From Caloramator quimbayensis (GTDB lineage Bacteria > Bacillota > Clostridia > Clostridiales > Caloramatoraceae): a DNA stretch of 64,000 nt. Below, piece by piece: positions 27,468 to 36,429 of the stretch. The translations under genes were made by a program, and so were the position numbers. Where the stretch lies: positions 62,001 to 126,000 of the forward strand of contig NZ_FUYH01000008.1 of the NCBI RefSeq assembly GCF_900167605.1, given 5' to 3'. The stretch's first letter is position 1; the number at the start of each line of letters is the position of its first letter. The notes under the pieces were generated by a model. It did not search any database. It was not told the origin of the DNA and saw nothing but the letters and a program-made list of their open reading frames with translations.

Positions 27468-27827
27468 ATGATAATAGGTGTTGGGACAGATATAATAGAA
27501 ATAAATCGCATAGAAAAACTCATAAATAATACGAGGTTTATGGAAAAATTTTTCACCTCAGGGGAGAGGGAATACCTTAAGATTAAAAAAGCTGAGAGCG
27601 CTGCAGGATATTTTTGCGCAAAAGAAGCAATTTCTAAGGCTCTTGGAACAGGTTTTAGCGGTATTAAATTTACTGATATTGAAATAATCAAGGTTAATTC
27701 TGCCCCTAAAGTTTTGCTACATGGAAAGGCTTTAGATATTGCAAACAAAATGGGGATTAAAAATATTAATGTTTCAATTTCACACTGCAAAGAATATGCA
27801 GTATCCTGTGCTGTTGCGGAGGGATAA
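27468..27827 (+). CDS. acpS: Holo-[acyl-carrier-protein] synthase
   Basis: AcpS transfers 4'-phosphopantetheine from CoA to acyl carrier protein. The 119-residue product has IIGVGTDIIEINRIEKL (Mg-binding Asp), FTSGEREYLK and YFCAKEAISKALGTG, the diagnostic blocks. AAAGGAGGAG precedes the ATG. It ends two bases before nnr. The acpS-...-alr-ndoAI-ndoA order is conserved in Bacillus and Clostridia. Confidence 0.96.
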   Translation: MIIGVGTDIIEINRIEKLINNTRFMEKFFTSGEREYLKIKKAESAAGYFCAKEAISKALGTGFSGIKFTDIEIIKVNSAPKVLLHGKALDIANKMGIKNINVSISHCKEYAVSCAVAEG

Positions 27828-27829
27828 TT

Positions 27830-29332
27830 ATGTACGTTGCAAGTTCAAAACAGATGAAGGAAATAGATAAAAGGGCTATAGAAGAATATGGAATACCCTC
27901 TATTGTTCTTATGGAAAATGCAGCTGCATCAGTTTTAAAATATATAAAAAAATATAATGCAAGTAGAATAATAGTTTTATGCGGAACCGGAAACAATGGA
28001 GGAGATGGTTTTGCAATAGCAAGGCTTTTACATATAAATGGATACTATGTAAGCGTGTACTGTTTTGGAGATTATAATAAAATATCAGGTGATGCAAAAG
28101 TTAATTTTGATATATTGAATAAACTAAATATAGATGTTAAAAGTGATATAGAAAGATTTATTAGTGAATTAGAAAACTGCGATTTAATAATTGATGCTAT
28201 TTTGGGAACTGGTTTTAAAGGTGAGATTTCAGGGAAATATAAAGATGCAATAGAAAATGTAAATAGAAGCGGCAAGTATGTTATTTCAGTTGATATTCCA
28301 TCTGGTATAGAAAGCGATACGGGAAAGGCTTCAAAAGTTCATATAAAGGCAGATATTACTGTTACCTTTGGGTGCTTAAAGTATGGCCATATTTTAAATG
28401 AAGGAAGAAACAGCAGCAAAAGGGTATATGTAGAAAATATATCGATTCCAAAAAGCTGCATTGAGGATGAGAAAATAAAAGCTGTAACAAATTATGATAA
28501 ATATCCGCTTAGCCTTTTAAAAAAGAGAGGAATCGATACTAATAAATCAGATTATGGAAGGCTTTTTATAATAGGTGGAAGCTTTAACATGTCAGGGGCA
28601 GTCTGCCTTTGCGCAAAAGCAGCTTTAAGAACGGGAAGCGGCCTTGTAAGCTGTGTTATACCAAAGGGAATTGCAGATAGAGTTGGAGCTTTAGTGCCTG
28701 AGGCAACCTATGTTTTATGCGAAGAAAAGGATGGATTTATAGATATAAAAAAGGAGCAGCTTGATGAAATTATTCAAAGGGCTGATGTTATAGCATTAGG
28801 AATAGGTCTTGGAAATTCAGAGAAACTTATAGATATGATTGAGTACTTAATAGAAAATTCTACAAAGCCTCTCGTTATAGATGCTGATGGACTTAATATT
28901 TTAAGCAGGAACAACGACATATTAAAAAATGCAAAATCAAGAATTGTAATAACTCCTCACCCTGGTGAAATGGCAAGACTTACAGGGTTTTCAACAAACT
29001 ATATCAATGAAAACAGAGTAAAGATTGCCATTGATTTTTCAAGAGAATATAACTGTATTACCCTTCTTAAGGGTTCAAGCACAGTGGTTGCCTTTGAAGA
29101 TAATATTTATATAAATACTACAGGCAATCCGGGAATGGCAACAGGAGGAAGCGGAGATGTTTTAACAGGAATTATAGCTTCCTTCATAGGCCAGGGTTAT
29201 ACTCCCTACGAGGCTTGTATATTAGGCTCCTATATTCATGGCCGTGCTGGGGATGATGCATATGAAACCTATGGATATGGACTTACTTCAAAGGATATTA
29301 TTAAATTCATTGGTAAATATGTAAAACTGTAA
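27830..29332 (+). CDS. nnr: Bifunctional NAD(P)H-hydrate epimerase / ADP-dependent dehydratase
   Basis: A repair enzyme that turns damaged NAD(P)H hydrates back to NAD(P)H. The N-terminal epimerase (about 1-215) has VLCGTGNNGGDGFAIARLL and SVDIPSGIESDTG. The C-terminal dehydratase (about 225-500) has KSDYGRLFIIGGSFNMSGA, VIDADGLNIL, VITPHPGEMARL and GNPGMATGGSGDVLTGI. Full length at 500 residues. Two bases after acpS and in one operon with it. Confidence 0.95.
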   Translation: MYVASSKQMKEIDKRAIEEYGIPSIVLMENAAASVLKYIKKYNASRIIVLCGTGNNGGDGFAIARLLHINGYYVSVYCFGDYNKISGDAKVNFDILNKLNIDVKSDIERFISELENCDLIIDAILGTGFKGEISGKYKDAIENVNRSGKYVISVDIPSGIESDTGKASKVHIKADITVTFGCLKYGHILNEGRNSSKRVYVENISIPKSCIEDEKIKAVTNYDKYPLSLLKKRGIDTNKSDYGRLFIIGGSFNMSGAVCLCAKAALRTGSGLVSCVIPKGIADRVGALVPEATYVLCEEKDGFIDIKKEQLDEIIQRADVIALGIGLGNSEKLIDMIEYLIENSTKPLVIDADGLNILSRNNDILKNAKSRIVITPHPGEMARLTGFSTNYINENRVKIAIDFSREYNCITLLKGSSTVVAFEDNIYINTTGNPGMATGGSGDVLTGIIASFIGQGYTPYEACILGSYIHGRAGDDAYETYGYGLTSKDIIKFIGKYVKL

Positions 29333-29387
29333 TATATAATAGTTTTGCAGAATAAATATTATTGAAAGATTCCCAAAAGGTGATAGC

Positions 29388-29999
29388 TTGAAAAGATTTT
29401 TAATATTTATATTTTTTACAATTCTTTTATTAAGCAGCTGCAATAAAAGAAGTTATGACAGCTTTTCGCAGGTAAAGAATAGGCTTAATAATATGAAAAG
29501 CTACAGCACATCAGCACATATTACTGTATACGGAAATAAAGGCATTGGAGAATATGAAGTTAAACAGTATTGTGTTTTTCCAGATAAATTCAGGGTTGAA
29601 ACTATTGAGCCCTTATTTTTAAAAGGGAAAGTAACTGTATTTAATGATGGAAAGTGGAAGGTATATCATCCTCTTATAGATAAGTACTTTGAGATTGAAA
29701 ACCTGAGGAATATAGACCAAATAGTTTATCTTGGAATTATTCAGAAGGATTTGTTTGTAAGCAGTGATTCAAAATATAAATTTGAAAATAAAGACGATAA
29801 AGATTTTATAATGATAAGCTGCAGAATACCTAAAGAAAGTGAATATGGTAAATTTGCAGTATTATATCTTAATAAAGATAATTTTAATCCTGTTATGATG
29901 GAGATAATTGATAATTCTCAAAATGTTAAGGTAAGAGTAAATTATAATGATTTTGAGTATAATAAAGATTTTGATGATTCTTTATTTAAATTAAATTAA
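29388..29999 (+). CDS. gerS: GerS-like / LolA-type germination lipoprotein
   Basis: A lipoprotein of 203 residues (lipobox LSSC, Cys 18) with a LolA-like beta sheet domain (YSTSAHITVYGNKGIGEYEVKQY, FPDKFRVETIEP, VTVFNDGKWKVYHPLIDKYFEIENL). In C. difficile, GerS is a lipoprotein of this fold encoded next to an alanine racemase gene and needed for cortex degradation during spore germination. In B. subtilis ydcC occupies the same place beside acpS and alr. TTG start follows AAGGTGATAGC. Membership is based on context plus general fold pattern, so the exact germination role is inferred. Confidence 0.7.
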   Translation: MKRFLIFIFFTILLLSSCNKRSYDSFSQVKNRLNNMKSYSTSAHITVYGNKGIGEYEVKQYCVFPDKFRVETIEPLFLKGKVTVFNDGKWKVYHPLIDKYFEIENLRNIDQIVYLGIIQKDLFVSSDSKYKFENKDDKDFIMISCRIPKESEYGKFAVLYLNKDNFNPVMMEIIDNSQNVKVRVNYNDFEYNKDFDDSLFKLN

Positions 30000-30023
30000 T
30001 TATTTTACAAAGGAGGATAAACT

Positions 30024-31184
30024 ATGTTTTATGATTTTAGACCTTATTATGCAGAAATTAATCTTGACAATTTCAGACATAATTTTAGAGAGGTAAAGAG
30101 ACTTGCAAAGGGGAAGAAAACCTTTGGCGTTATAAAGGCTGATGGATATGGACATGGAGCTGTAGAGCTTGCAAGGGTTCTTGATGAGGAAGGAGCAGAC
30201 TATTTTGCAGTTGCTGTTGTAACTGAGGCTATTGAGCTTAGAAAAAACGGCTATAAAAAGCCAATACTTATACTTGGATTTACACCCCCTACCTTTGCAA
30301 AGGAAATCGTAGAATACGATATAACTCAGACTGTATTCTCTTATGAGCTTGCAGAAGCTATATCAGCTGAAGCGAAGAAACAAGAAAAAACAGCTAAGAT
30401 ACATATAAAGCTTGATACTGGAATGGGCAGAGTAGGATTTATTGCTAATGATGATGCAGTAAATGAAATATTAAGAATAGCAAAACTTGATAACATATAC
30501 CTTGAGGGCATATTTACTCATTTTGCCAGCGCAGATGAGTTGGACAAGAGTTTTACTAAGAAGCAGATTGAAAAATATGTTTATGTAGTAGACAAGTTAA
30601 AAGAAAAGGGAATAGAATTTGAAATAAAGCATGTATCAAACAGTGCAGCAATAATAGATTTGCCTGAGGCTTATTATGATGCTGTAAGACCTGGAATAAT
30701 GCTGTATGGATATTATCCTTCCGATGAAGTTAATAAAGAAAGACTGATATTAAAACCAGTTATGACTTTAAAGGCAAATATAGTCAATATAAAAGAAGTT
30801 TCAGAGGATACTCCAATAAGTTATGGAAGAAAGTTTTATACTAATAGGAAAAGCAAAATAGCAACTCTTCCCTTTGGCTATGCTGATGGATTTACGAGAC
30901 TGCTCTTTGGAAAAGCCTTTGTGATTATAAACGGAAAGGCTGCCCCGATTGTTGGAAGAATATGCATGGATCAATGCATGGTAGACGTAACCGACTGCGG
31001 CGATGTTAAAGTAGGCGATGAGGTTATTGTTATGGGCCAAAAGGACGGAATTAGAAATAACGCAGATGACATTGCAAAGATGCTTGGAACTATAAGTTAC
31101 GAAGTTTTATGCATGGTTTCAAAGAGGGTTCCGAGGGTTTATACTGAAAATGGTGAAATAATTAAAGTAAAAAATTATGTTTAG
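30024..31184 (+). CDS. alr: Alanine racemase
   Basis: A PLP enzyme making D-alanine for peptidoglycan. The 386-residue product has the PLP lysine in FGVIKADGYGHGAVELA (Lys38), the N-terminal barrel and GRICMDQCMVDVTD in the C-terminal beta domain. ISYGRKFYTNRKSKIATLPFGYADG carries the second catalytic Tyr region. AAAGGAGG precedes the ATG. Lies 24 bases after the gerS-like gene. Confidence 0.97.
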   Translation: MFYDFRPYYAEINLDNFRHNFREVKRLAKGKKTFGVIKADGYGHGAVELARVLDEEGADYFAVAVVTEAIELRKNGYKKPILILGFTPPTFAKEIVEYDITQTVFSYELAEAISAEAKKQEKTAKIHIKLDTGMGRVGFIANDDAVNEILRIAKLDNIYLEGIFTHFASADELDKSFTKKQIEKYVYVVDKLKEKGIEFEIKHVSNSAAIIDLPEAYYDAVRPGIMLYGYYPSDEVNKERLILKPVMTLKANIVNIKEVSEDTPISYGRKFYTNRKSKIATLPFGYADGFTRLLFGKAFVIINGKAAPIVGRICMDQCMVDVTDCGDVKVGDEVIVMGQKDGIRNNADDIAKMLGTISYEVLCMVSKRVPRVYTENGEIIKVKNYV

Positions 31185-31254
31185 ACATATTTTTGAGTAT
31201 AATGGAAATAATGTTATAAGAGGAGTCATTTAATTAATGAAGCGTAATAATAAT

Positions 31255-31283
31255 TTGCACCTTTCTTTAGTTTGATGTATAAT
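31255..31283 (+). promoter_or_regulatory. Promoter of the ndoAI-ndoA toxin-antitoxin pair
   Basis: TTGCAC (31255-31260), 17 bases, TATAAT (31278-31283). It lies 74 bases before the antitoxin ATG and would allow expression apart from alr. Confidence 0.7.
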
Positions 31284-31356
31284 TATGATACGATTTTGTA
31301 AGGCATATATCTGCAAGTTAAGGCGGAATACATAGGTGAATTTAGGGGGTAAAAAA

Positions 31357-31680
31357 ATGACTGATAGCAAAAAAATAGTTGTTAGCCTCCCGAAAAATTT
31401 AGTAGATGAATTTGACGAGCTTGTTAATTGTAAATCCGGTAAAAATAGGAGTCAATTTATAAGGGAAGCTGTAATATTATATATTAAAGAGCGCAAGCAA
31501 ATGAATATGAAGGAACTTATGAAAAAGGGCTATGAGGAGATGGCCGCAATCAACTGTGAACTGAGTGAACTTGGTATTGCAGCTGATTGTGTTGAACTTG
31601 CTAAATATGAAGCAGGATTAGCGGAGAGTGATAGTATAGATGGCACAGGCGGTGAAAAGAGGAGATATATTTTATGCTGA
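31357..31680 (+). CDS. ndoAI: Antitoxin EndoAI (ribbon-helix-helix, MazE role)
   Basis: A 107-residue protein. The N-terminal ribbon-helix-helix reads [39 protein letters not shown], a CopG/MetJ-type DNA-binding fold. The C-terminal part would bind the toxin. ATG at 31357 has AGGGGG upstream; an earlier GTG at 31336 lacks one. It overlaps ndoA by 41 bases in another frame, as is usual for the pair. Confidence 0.9.
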   Translation: MTDSKKIVVSLPKNLVDEFDELVNCKSGKNRSQFIREAVILYIKERKQMNMKELMKKGYEEMAAINCELSELGIAADCVELAKYEAGLAESDSIDGTGGEKRRYILC

Positions 31681-31987
31681 TTTAAGCCCAGTCATAGGTT
31701 CTGAACAGGGTGGTATAAGACCAGTTCTGATAATACAAAACGATGTAGGAAATAAGTACAGTCCTACTGTTATTATTGCTGCAATCACTTCTCAAATTAA
31801 CAAAGCCAAGCTGCCTACCCATGTTGAGATAAGCTCTGAAGAGTATGGACTTAGCAAAGACTCGGTTATACTTTTAGAGCAGCTGCGTACTATAGATAAA
31901 AGAAGGCTTAAGGATAAAATAGGCCATATAAGTGATGAAATTATGCAAAAGGTAAATGAATCATTAAGGATAAGTCTCGATATATAA
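31640..31987 (+). CDS. ndoA: Endoribonuclease EndoA (MazF toxin)
   Basis: A 115-residue PemK/MazF endoribonuclease. It contains [41 protein letters not shown] and LPTHVEI, typical of chromosomal firmicute EndoA, which cuts UACAU-like sites in Bacillus. The active-site Arg and Thr lie in the GSEQGGIRP and ITSQ regions. Placed after ndoAI and before a strong terminator. Confidence 0.94.
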   Translation: MAQAVKRGDIFYADLSPVIGSEQGGIRPVLIIQNDVGNKYSPTVIIAAITSQINKAKLPTHVEISSEEYGLSKDSVILLEQLRTIDKRRLKDKIGHISDEIMQKVNESLRISLDI

Positions 31988-31990
31988 AAA

Positions 31991-32017
31991 AGCCGCCAAT
32001 TCAGGCGGCTTTTTTTA
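31991..32017 (+). terminator. Strong terminator after ndoA
   Basis: AGCCGCC (31991-31997) and GGCGGCT (32004-32010) around AATTCA, then a T-run. GC-rich stem. Confidence 0.93.
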
Positions 32018-32246
32018 TATGACATAATTAATTTTACTCCCAAAAGTAAAAGATGAAAAAATCTTATAATCTATTTATATCACAAGCATATAAATTATTT
32101 GTATTACGAAAAATAAAATGTATAGTCATAATTTGTCAAAATATTTTTGAAAATAAATATTGCGATTATATAGCAGTAATGTTAGAATTATACTTGAAAA
32201 AGGTATTATTATATTTAATTATAACCCTTTGTTTTTTTTAAATAAA

Positions 32247-32323
32247 TTGGGACCGCTCCCAATTTATAAATAATGTTTTGCCTATGGTGATAATTTATTA
32301 TAGATGATTGGGAGCGGTTCCAA
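32247..32323 (+). promoter_or_regulatory. Twin LacI-type operators upstream of the maltodextrin regulator
   Basis: TTGGGACCGCTCCCAA (32247-32262) and TTGGGAGCGGTTCCAA (32308-32323) are 16-bp inverted repeats with central CG, the form bound by LacI-family proteins. They are 61 bases apart centre to centre. The promoter must lie between or overlap them, but I cannot place its boxes firmly. The next gene encodes a LacI-family protein, so autoregulation is likely. Confidence 0.85.
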
Positions 32324-32355
32324 CTCTAACATAATAACAAAGAGAGGAGAAAATA

Positions 32356-33306
32356 ATGGCAACGATAAATGATGTAGCAAAGAGAGCTAATGTTGGTAGA
32401 GGTACGGTTTCAAGAGTTATTAACAATGAACCTTTTGTTTCAGAAGAAACAAGAAAAAAGGTTTTAAAAGCGATAGAAGAACTTAATTATCATCCAAGTA
32501 GTTTTGCCAGAGGACTTGCCAGTCAAAACTCTTATACTATCGGGGTAATAATGGACAACACCATGGATAAAGTTTATGCTAATCCATTTATATATGAGGT
32601 ATTTAGAGGGGTTGAAAAGTCTGTTTATGAAGGAGGTTACAATCTTTTGCTCTTAGGGAAAAATACCTATCAAAATGGGAAATTAGCAGTTGAAAGAGTA
32701 CTACAAGGAAAAATGGTGGATGGTTTAATCCTTCAAGAACAGATAATAGATTCAGAGTATTTTAAAAACATAGAACAATATAATATTCCTATAGTTTCCA
32801 TTGGAAAGTTAGAAAATAGAGATGATATTAGTTGGATAGATATTGATAATCATATGGCAGGCTATATGGCAGCAGAATACTTATATTCAAGAGGATATAA
32901 AAAAATTGCTTTCGAAGGAGTCGAATTGGAAAAAATTTTTGCCAGAGAGAGGTATGAAGGCTATAAAGAGTTTATTGGAAGTAAAGGGCTTAGTGTAATG
33001 GAAGCGAATGAATTACTGCAAAATATAGAAGGGGTAATATGCTTGGATAATATATATGCTTATAAAATACTACAGCGGTGTAAAAAAATTAATAAAAAAG
33101 TTCCTGAAGAAATAGGAATAATAACATTTGATAATTATCCATTAGCAGAATATCTTCAGCCTTCTGTAACCAATATTGAAATTGATCTATTCCAGCTTGG
33201 ATTATGTGCTGGCAGCGAAATGTTGAATAAACTTAGAAATAGAAACTGTGAGGTAAACAGGATAAGAATTCCTGTGTCTGTAAATATTAGAGAAACTACA
33301 AGGTAA
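32356..33306 (+). CDS. LacI-family transcriptional regulator (MalR-like)
   Basis: A 316-residue repressor. The N-terminal helix-turn-helix is ATINDVAKRANVGRGTVSRVINN with hinge SFARGLASQ, and the effector domain resembles a periplasmic binding protein (YTIGVIMDNTMDKVYANPF, AAEYLYSRGYKKIAFEG). RBS AGAGAGGAGA precedes ATG. It heads a maltodextrin uptake and hydrolysis cluster and twin operators precede it. Effector is probably maltose or a derivative, by context. Confidence 0.88.
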   Translation: MATINDVAKRANVGRGTVSRVINNEPFVSEETRKKVLKAIEELNYHPSSFARGLASQNSYTIGVIMDNTMDKVYANPFIYEVFRGVEKSVYEGGYNLLLLGKNTYQNGKLAVERVLQGKMVDGLILQEQIIDSEYFKNIEQYNIPIVSIGKLENRDDISWIDIDNHMAGYMAAEYLYSRGYKKIAFEGVELEKIFARERYEGYKEFIGSKGLSVMEANELLQNIEGVICLDNIYAYKILQRCKKINKKVPEEIGIITFDNYPLAEYLQPSVTNIEIDLFQLGLCAGSEMLNKLRNRNCEVNRIRIPVSVNIRETTR

Positions 33307-33348
33307 AGGCCTTAATATATAAAAATTTAAAGGAAATGGGGGAAAAAA

Positions 33349-34665
33349 ATGAAAAAAAGTATTAAAAAACTAGTATCAATTATGGTATTCGTGGTACTTT
33401 TAGGTAGTTTAGCAGCATGTGGAAAGTCGGAGGCTAAGAAATCTAATGTGCCAACATCAACCACAACAGAGACAGAAACAAAAAAGAGTGAAAAGGTAGT
33501 AATTGAGTTTTGGCATTATTGGGATGGAAATAACGGTAAAGCAGCTGAAGAACTTGTAAAAAAATTCAACTCTGAAAATAACGACATAGAAGTTAAACCT
33601 ATTTTTATTCCAGGGGCAGAGCTAATGACAAAGCTTCAGGCGGCTATTTCATCAGGAACAACTCCTGCTGTAGCAGCAGCAGATATATCAAGCATGGCAA
33701 ATCTTAAGGCTAGTGGGAAACTTTTAGAGCTGGATAATCTCTTAAAAGAGAATAATGTATCTGTAGAAAATTTTTATCCGTCTCTTCTTGAATATGGAAG
33801 GTTAAATGGCAAACTATATTCACTACCAGTAAGCACAAATAATCTTGCACTTTTTTATAATAAAGAAATATTTAAGAAAGCAGGTCTTGATCCTAATACA
33901 CCACCAAAAACATGGAAAGAACTCGAAAGCTTTTGCGAAAAAATAACCAAGAAACTTCCAGGAACTTATGGCTTTGAATTTTATACACAGGTTGGAGATA
34001 GTGGAGAAGGGTTAACATGGCAATTACAGCCTTATTTGTGGCAGGCAGGTGCAGATTTCATAAAAGATGGAAAAGCAGCTTTTAATAACCCTGAAGGCGA
34101 AAAAGCACTTACTTTTTTAACTGGACTTATAAATAAAAAGTTGGCTCCTGTAGGTTCTTGGGATGATTTTGCAAAGGGTAAATGCGCAATGGTAGTTGAT
34201 GGTTCATGGATGGTTGGAATATGGAAAGATTCAGTAAATTTTGATTTTGGAACAGCTATGATTCCAGTACCGGAAATAGGAAAGAATGCAACTAATATGG
34301 GTGGAGAACAGATATTTGCATTTTCCAAGAGTGATGAAGAAAATAAAGCAGCAGTAAAATTTATAACTTATATGGTTGATACGAAAACACAAATTGAATG
34401 GGATAAGAAAACTACTTTTATGCCTATATCCAATACAGTAGCACAAGACAAAGATTATTTGGAATGGGTTAAAAATACAGAACCAAGACTTCAACCATTT
34501 GTTGAGCAGCAGCAATTTGCACATGCAAGACCTAGCATTGAAGCATATCCGGCAGCATCATTGGCTTTTGCAAAGGAGATTGAGAAGGCTTATTATGGAA
34601 AAGTTACTGTAAAACAGGCATTAGCTAATGCAGAAAAGGCAGTTAATGCAGAATTGGGAAAGTAG
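33349..34665 (+). CDS. Maltodextrin-type ABC transporter substrate-binding lipoprotein
   Basis: A 438-residue solute-binding lipoprotein (lipobox SLAACG, Cys 24) followed by a Ser/Thr/Lys linker. The mature domain has IEFWHYWDGNNGKAAEELVKKFN, NNLALFYNKEIFKKAGLDPN and MVVDGSWMVGIW, typical of cluster 1 sugar-binding proteins. Neighbouring amylases indicate maltodextrin. AAATGGGGG lies just before the ATG. A hairpin separates it from the permeases. Confidence 0.9.
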   Translation: MKKSIKKLVSIMVFVVLLGSLAACGKSEAKKSNVPTSTTTETETKKSEKVVIEFWHYWDGNNGKAAEELVKKFNSENNDIEVKPIFIPGAELMTKLQAAISSGTTPAVAAADISSMANLKASGKLLELDNLLKENNVSVENFYPSLLEYGRLNGKLYSLPVSTNNLALFYNKEIFKKAGLDPNTPPKTWKELESFCEKITKKLPGTYGFEFYTQVGDSGEGLTWQLQPYLWQAGADFIKDGKAAFNNPEGEKALTFLTGLINKKLAPVGSWDDFAKGKCAMVVDGSWMVGIWKDSVNFDFGTAMIPVPEIGKNATNMGGEQIFAFSKSDEENKAAVKFITYMVDTKTQIEWDKKTTFMPISNTVAQDKDYLEWVKNTEPRLQPFVEQQQFAHARPSIEAYPAASLAFAKEIEKAYYGKVTVKQALANAEKAVNAELGK

Positions 34666-34677
34666 ATTAAAATTTCA

Positions 34678-34705
34678 AAACGGGAGATATATTAATCTCC
34701 CGTTT
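34678..34705 (+). promoter_or_regulatory. Intercistronic hairpin after the binding-protein gene
   Basis: AAACGGGAGAT (34678-34688) and ATCTCCCGTTT (34695-34705) form an 11-bp stem without a U-tract. Such hairpins commonly raise the amount of binding-protein message over permease message. Confidence 0.7.
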
Positions 34706-34744
34706 AATAAAGGTTACATTATTTTGACGTAAGGAGTAGAGCTT

Positions 34745-35617
34745 ATGAAAAAGAAAGATAATATTACAGCCTATCTCTTTTTAATGCCGGTTACAGTTTT
34801 ATTTTTAATTTTTAGTGTAATTCCGATAATTTATTCTTTATATCTTAGTTTTATAATGTGGAACGGGTTTAGTATAAATAAAAAATTTGTAGGTTTTAAT
34901 AATTATGTGCTTCTTTTTTCGAATAATGAGTTTTATCATTCATTTATTATAACTATAGTATATACAGTTTTAGTAACAACTTTAAGTATTATCATAGGAA
35001 TGATTCTTGCTTATTTGTTAAATAAAAATATAAGATTTAGAAGTTTATATAGAACTATGTATTTTATACCAGTAATTACAGCTACCGCAGCAGCAGGAGT
35101 TATATGGAAATATATGTTTGATTCATCTCAAGGTATAATAAATAAATTTTTAAACTTTATTCATTTGCCAGCAGTTCCTTGGCTTTCTCATCCAATTTGG
35201 GTAATAATCTCTATATCTCTTGTTGGTGTATGGAAAAGAATCGGCTTTAATATGGTAATTTATATTTCAGCATTACAGAGTATTTCTCCTTTATATTATG
35301 AAGCTTGTGAAATAGATGGAGCTACTAAGGGACAGAAATTTAGATATATAACAGTTCCTTTGCTAAAGCCTACAACTTTGCTCCTTGTAATAATGAGTTT
35401 TATAGATTCTTTTCAGATATTCGATCAGGTCTATGTAATGACTAATGGTGGACCTATGGGTGCCAGTGATGTTTTGGGACTTTATTTGTATAGAGAGGGC
35501 TTTAAGGTGGGGCATCTTGGTTATGGCTCAGCCATAGGATGGGTAATATTTGCATTTATATTTGCAGCTACATTAATACAATTGAAAATAAATAGGAAGG
35601 GAGAGGAAGTATATTGA
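34745..35617 (+). CDS. Sugar ABC transporter permease (MalF-like)
   Basis: A 290-residue inner membrane permease with six helices. The EAA loop reads YYEACEIDGATKGQKFRYITVPLLKPTTLL, matching MalF/UgpA-type permeases. Starts after GTAAGGAGTAGAGCTT. It overlaps the next permease gene by four bases. No ATPase gene is present in the cluster, so a shared ATPase such as MsmX or UgpC elsewhere probably powers it. Confidence 0.9.
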   Translation: MKKKDNITAYLFLMPVTVLFLIFSVIPIIYSLYLSFIMWNGFSINKKFVGFNNYVLLFSNNEFYHSFIITIVYTVLVTTLSIIIGMILAYLLNKNIRFRSLYRTMYFIPVITATAAAGVIWKYMFDSSQGIINKFLNFIHLPAVPWLSHPIWVIISISLVGVWKRIGFNMVIYISALQSISPLYYEACEIDGATKGQKFRYITVPLLKPTTLLLVIMSFIDSFQIFDQVYVMTNGGPMGASDVLGLYLYREGFKVGHLGYGSAIGWVIFAFIFAATLIQLKINRKGEEVY

Positions 35618-36429
35618 AGATATATAAAAAAATAATAATGCATTTAATTCTTGCTTTAGGTGCTTTTATTATGGTTCTTCCTTTTTTATGGATGATAACT
35701 ACATCGCTAAAACCACTAAAATTAACTTATGACTCTCCCTATATATTTCCTAAAAGTTTTGAATTTAGTAATTATATTACTGCATGGAAGTCAGCCGACT
35801 TTTTATCTTTTTATAAAAATAGTATTTTCGTGTCAATATGTATTACTCTTGGTACAGTTGTATTATCTGCAATGGCAGCCTATCCCTTTGCAAGACTAAA
35901 TTTTACTGGAAAAAACTTTTGGTTTTACGCTTTTCTTGGGACAATGATGATACCATTTTATGTTGAAGTAATTCCATTATATAAAATCATAGAAAAGATA
36001 GGTTGGCTGGATACTCGTAGAGCACTTATAATTCCAAGATTATTCAGTCCCTTTGGAATATTTCTTTTACGACAGTACTTTCTTACAATCCCAAAGGAAC
36101 TGGATGAGGCAGCGGAAATTGATGGTGCAAGTAAATTTTATACATTTTGGAAAATTATATTGCCTTTATCAAAACCGGCTTTAGCATCGCTTACCATATT
36201 TTCATTTATATTCGGGTGGAATGATTTTCTATGGCCTCTGTTAGTAACTACAAGACCAGAATATACAACTGTACAGGTTGGTATATCTAATTTTTCAGGG
36301 AAATATGGTACACTTTGGCCTTATTTAATGGCGGGAACAGTAACATCTATAGTTCCGGTAATTATTATATTCTTACTTGGACAGAAGCAATTCATTGAAG
36401 GATTGACAGTAGGAGGAATTAAAGAATGA
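35614..36429 (+). CDS. Sugar ABC transporter permease (MalG-like)
   Basis: A 271-residue permease, six helices, EAA loop ELDEAAEIDGASKFYTFWKIILPLSKPALAS, MalG/UgpE type. TTG start at 35614 overlaps the MalF-like gene; it overlaps the following GH13 gene by four bases. This tight overlap shows that uptake and hydrolysis are coexpressed. Confidence 0.9.
   Translation: MKIYKKIIMHLILALGAFIMVLPFLWMITTSLKPLKLTYDSPYIFPKSFEFSNYITAWKSADFLSFYKNSIFVSICITLGTVVLSAMAAYPFARLNFTGKNFWFYAFLGTMMIPFYVEVIPLYKIIEKIGWLDTRRALIIPRLFSPFGIFLLRQYFLTIPKELDEAAEIDGASKFYTFWKIILPLSKPALASLTIFSFIFGWNDFLWPLLVTTRPEYTTVQVGISNFSGKYGTLWPYLMAGTVTSIVPVIIIFLLGQKQFIEGLTVGGIKE

Noticed and set aside
32053-32241. 62-codon frame in the 32016-32355 spacer
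   Set aside because: No ribosome site, low-complexity AT-rich composition, no recognisable motif, and it ends just before the first LacI operator. Probably chance.
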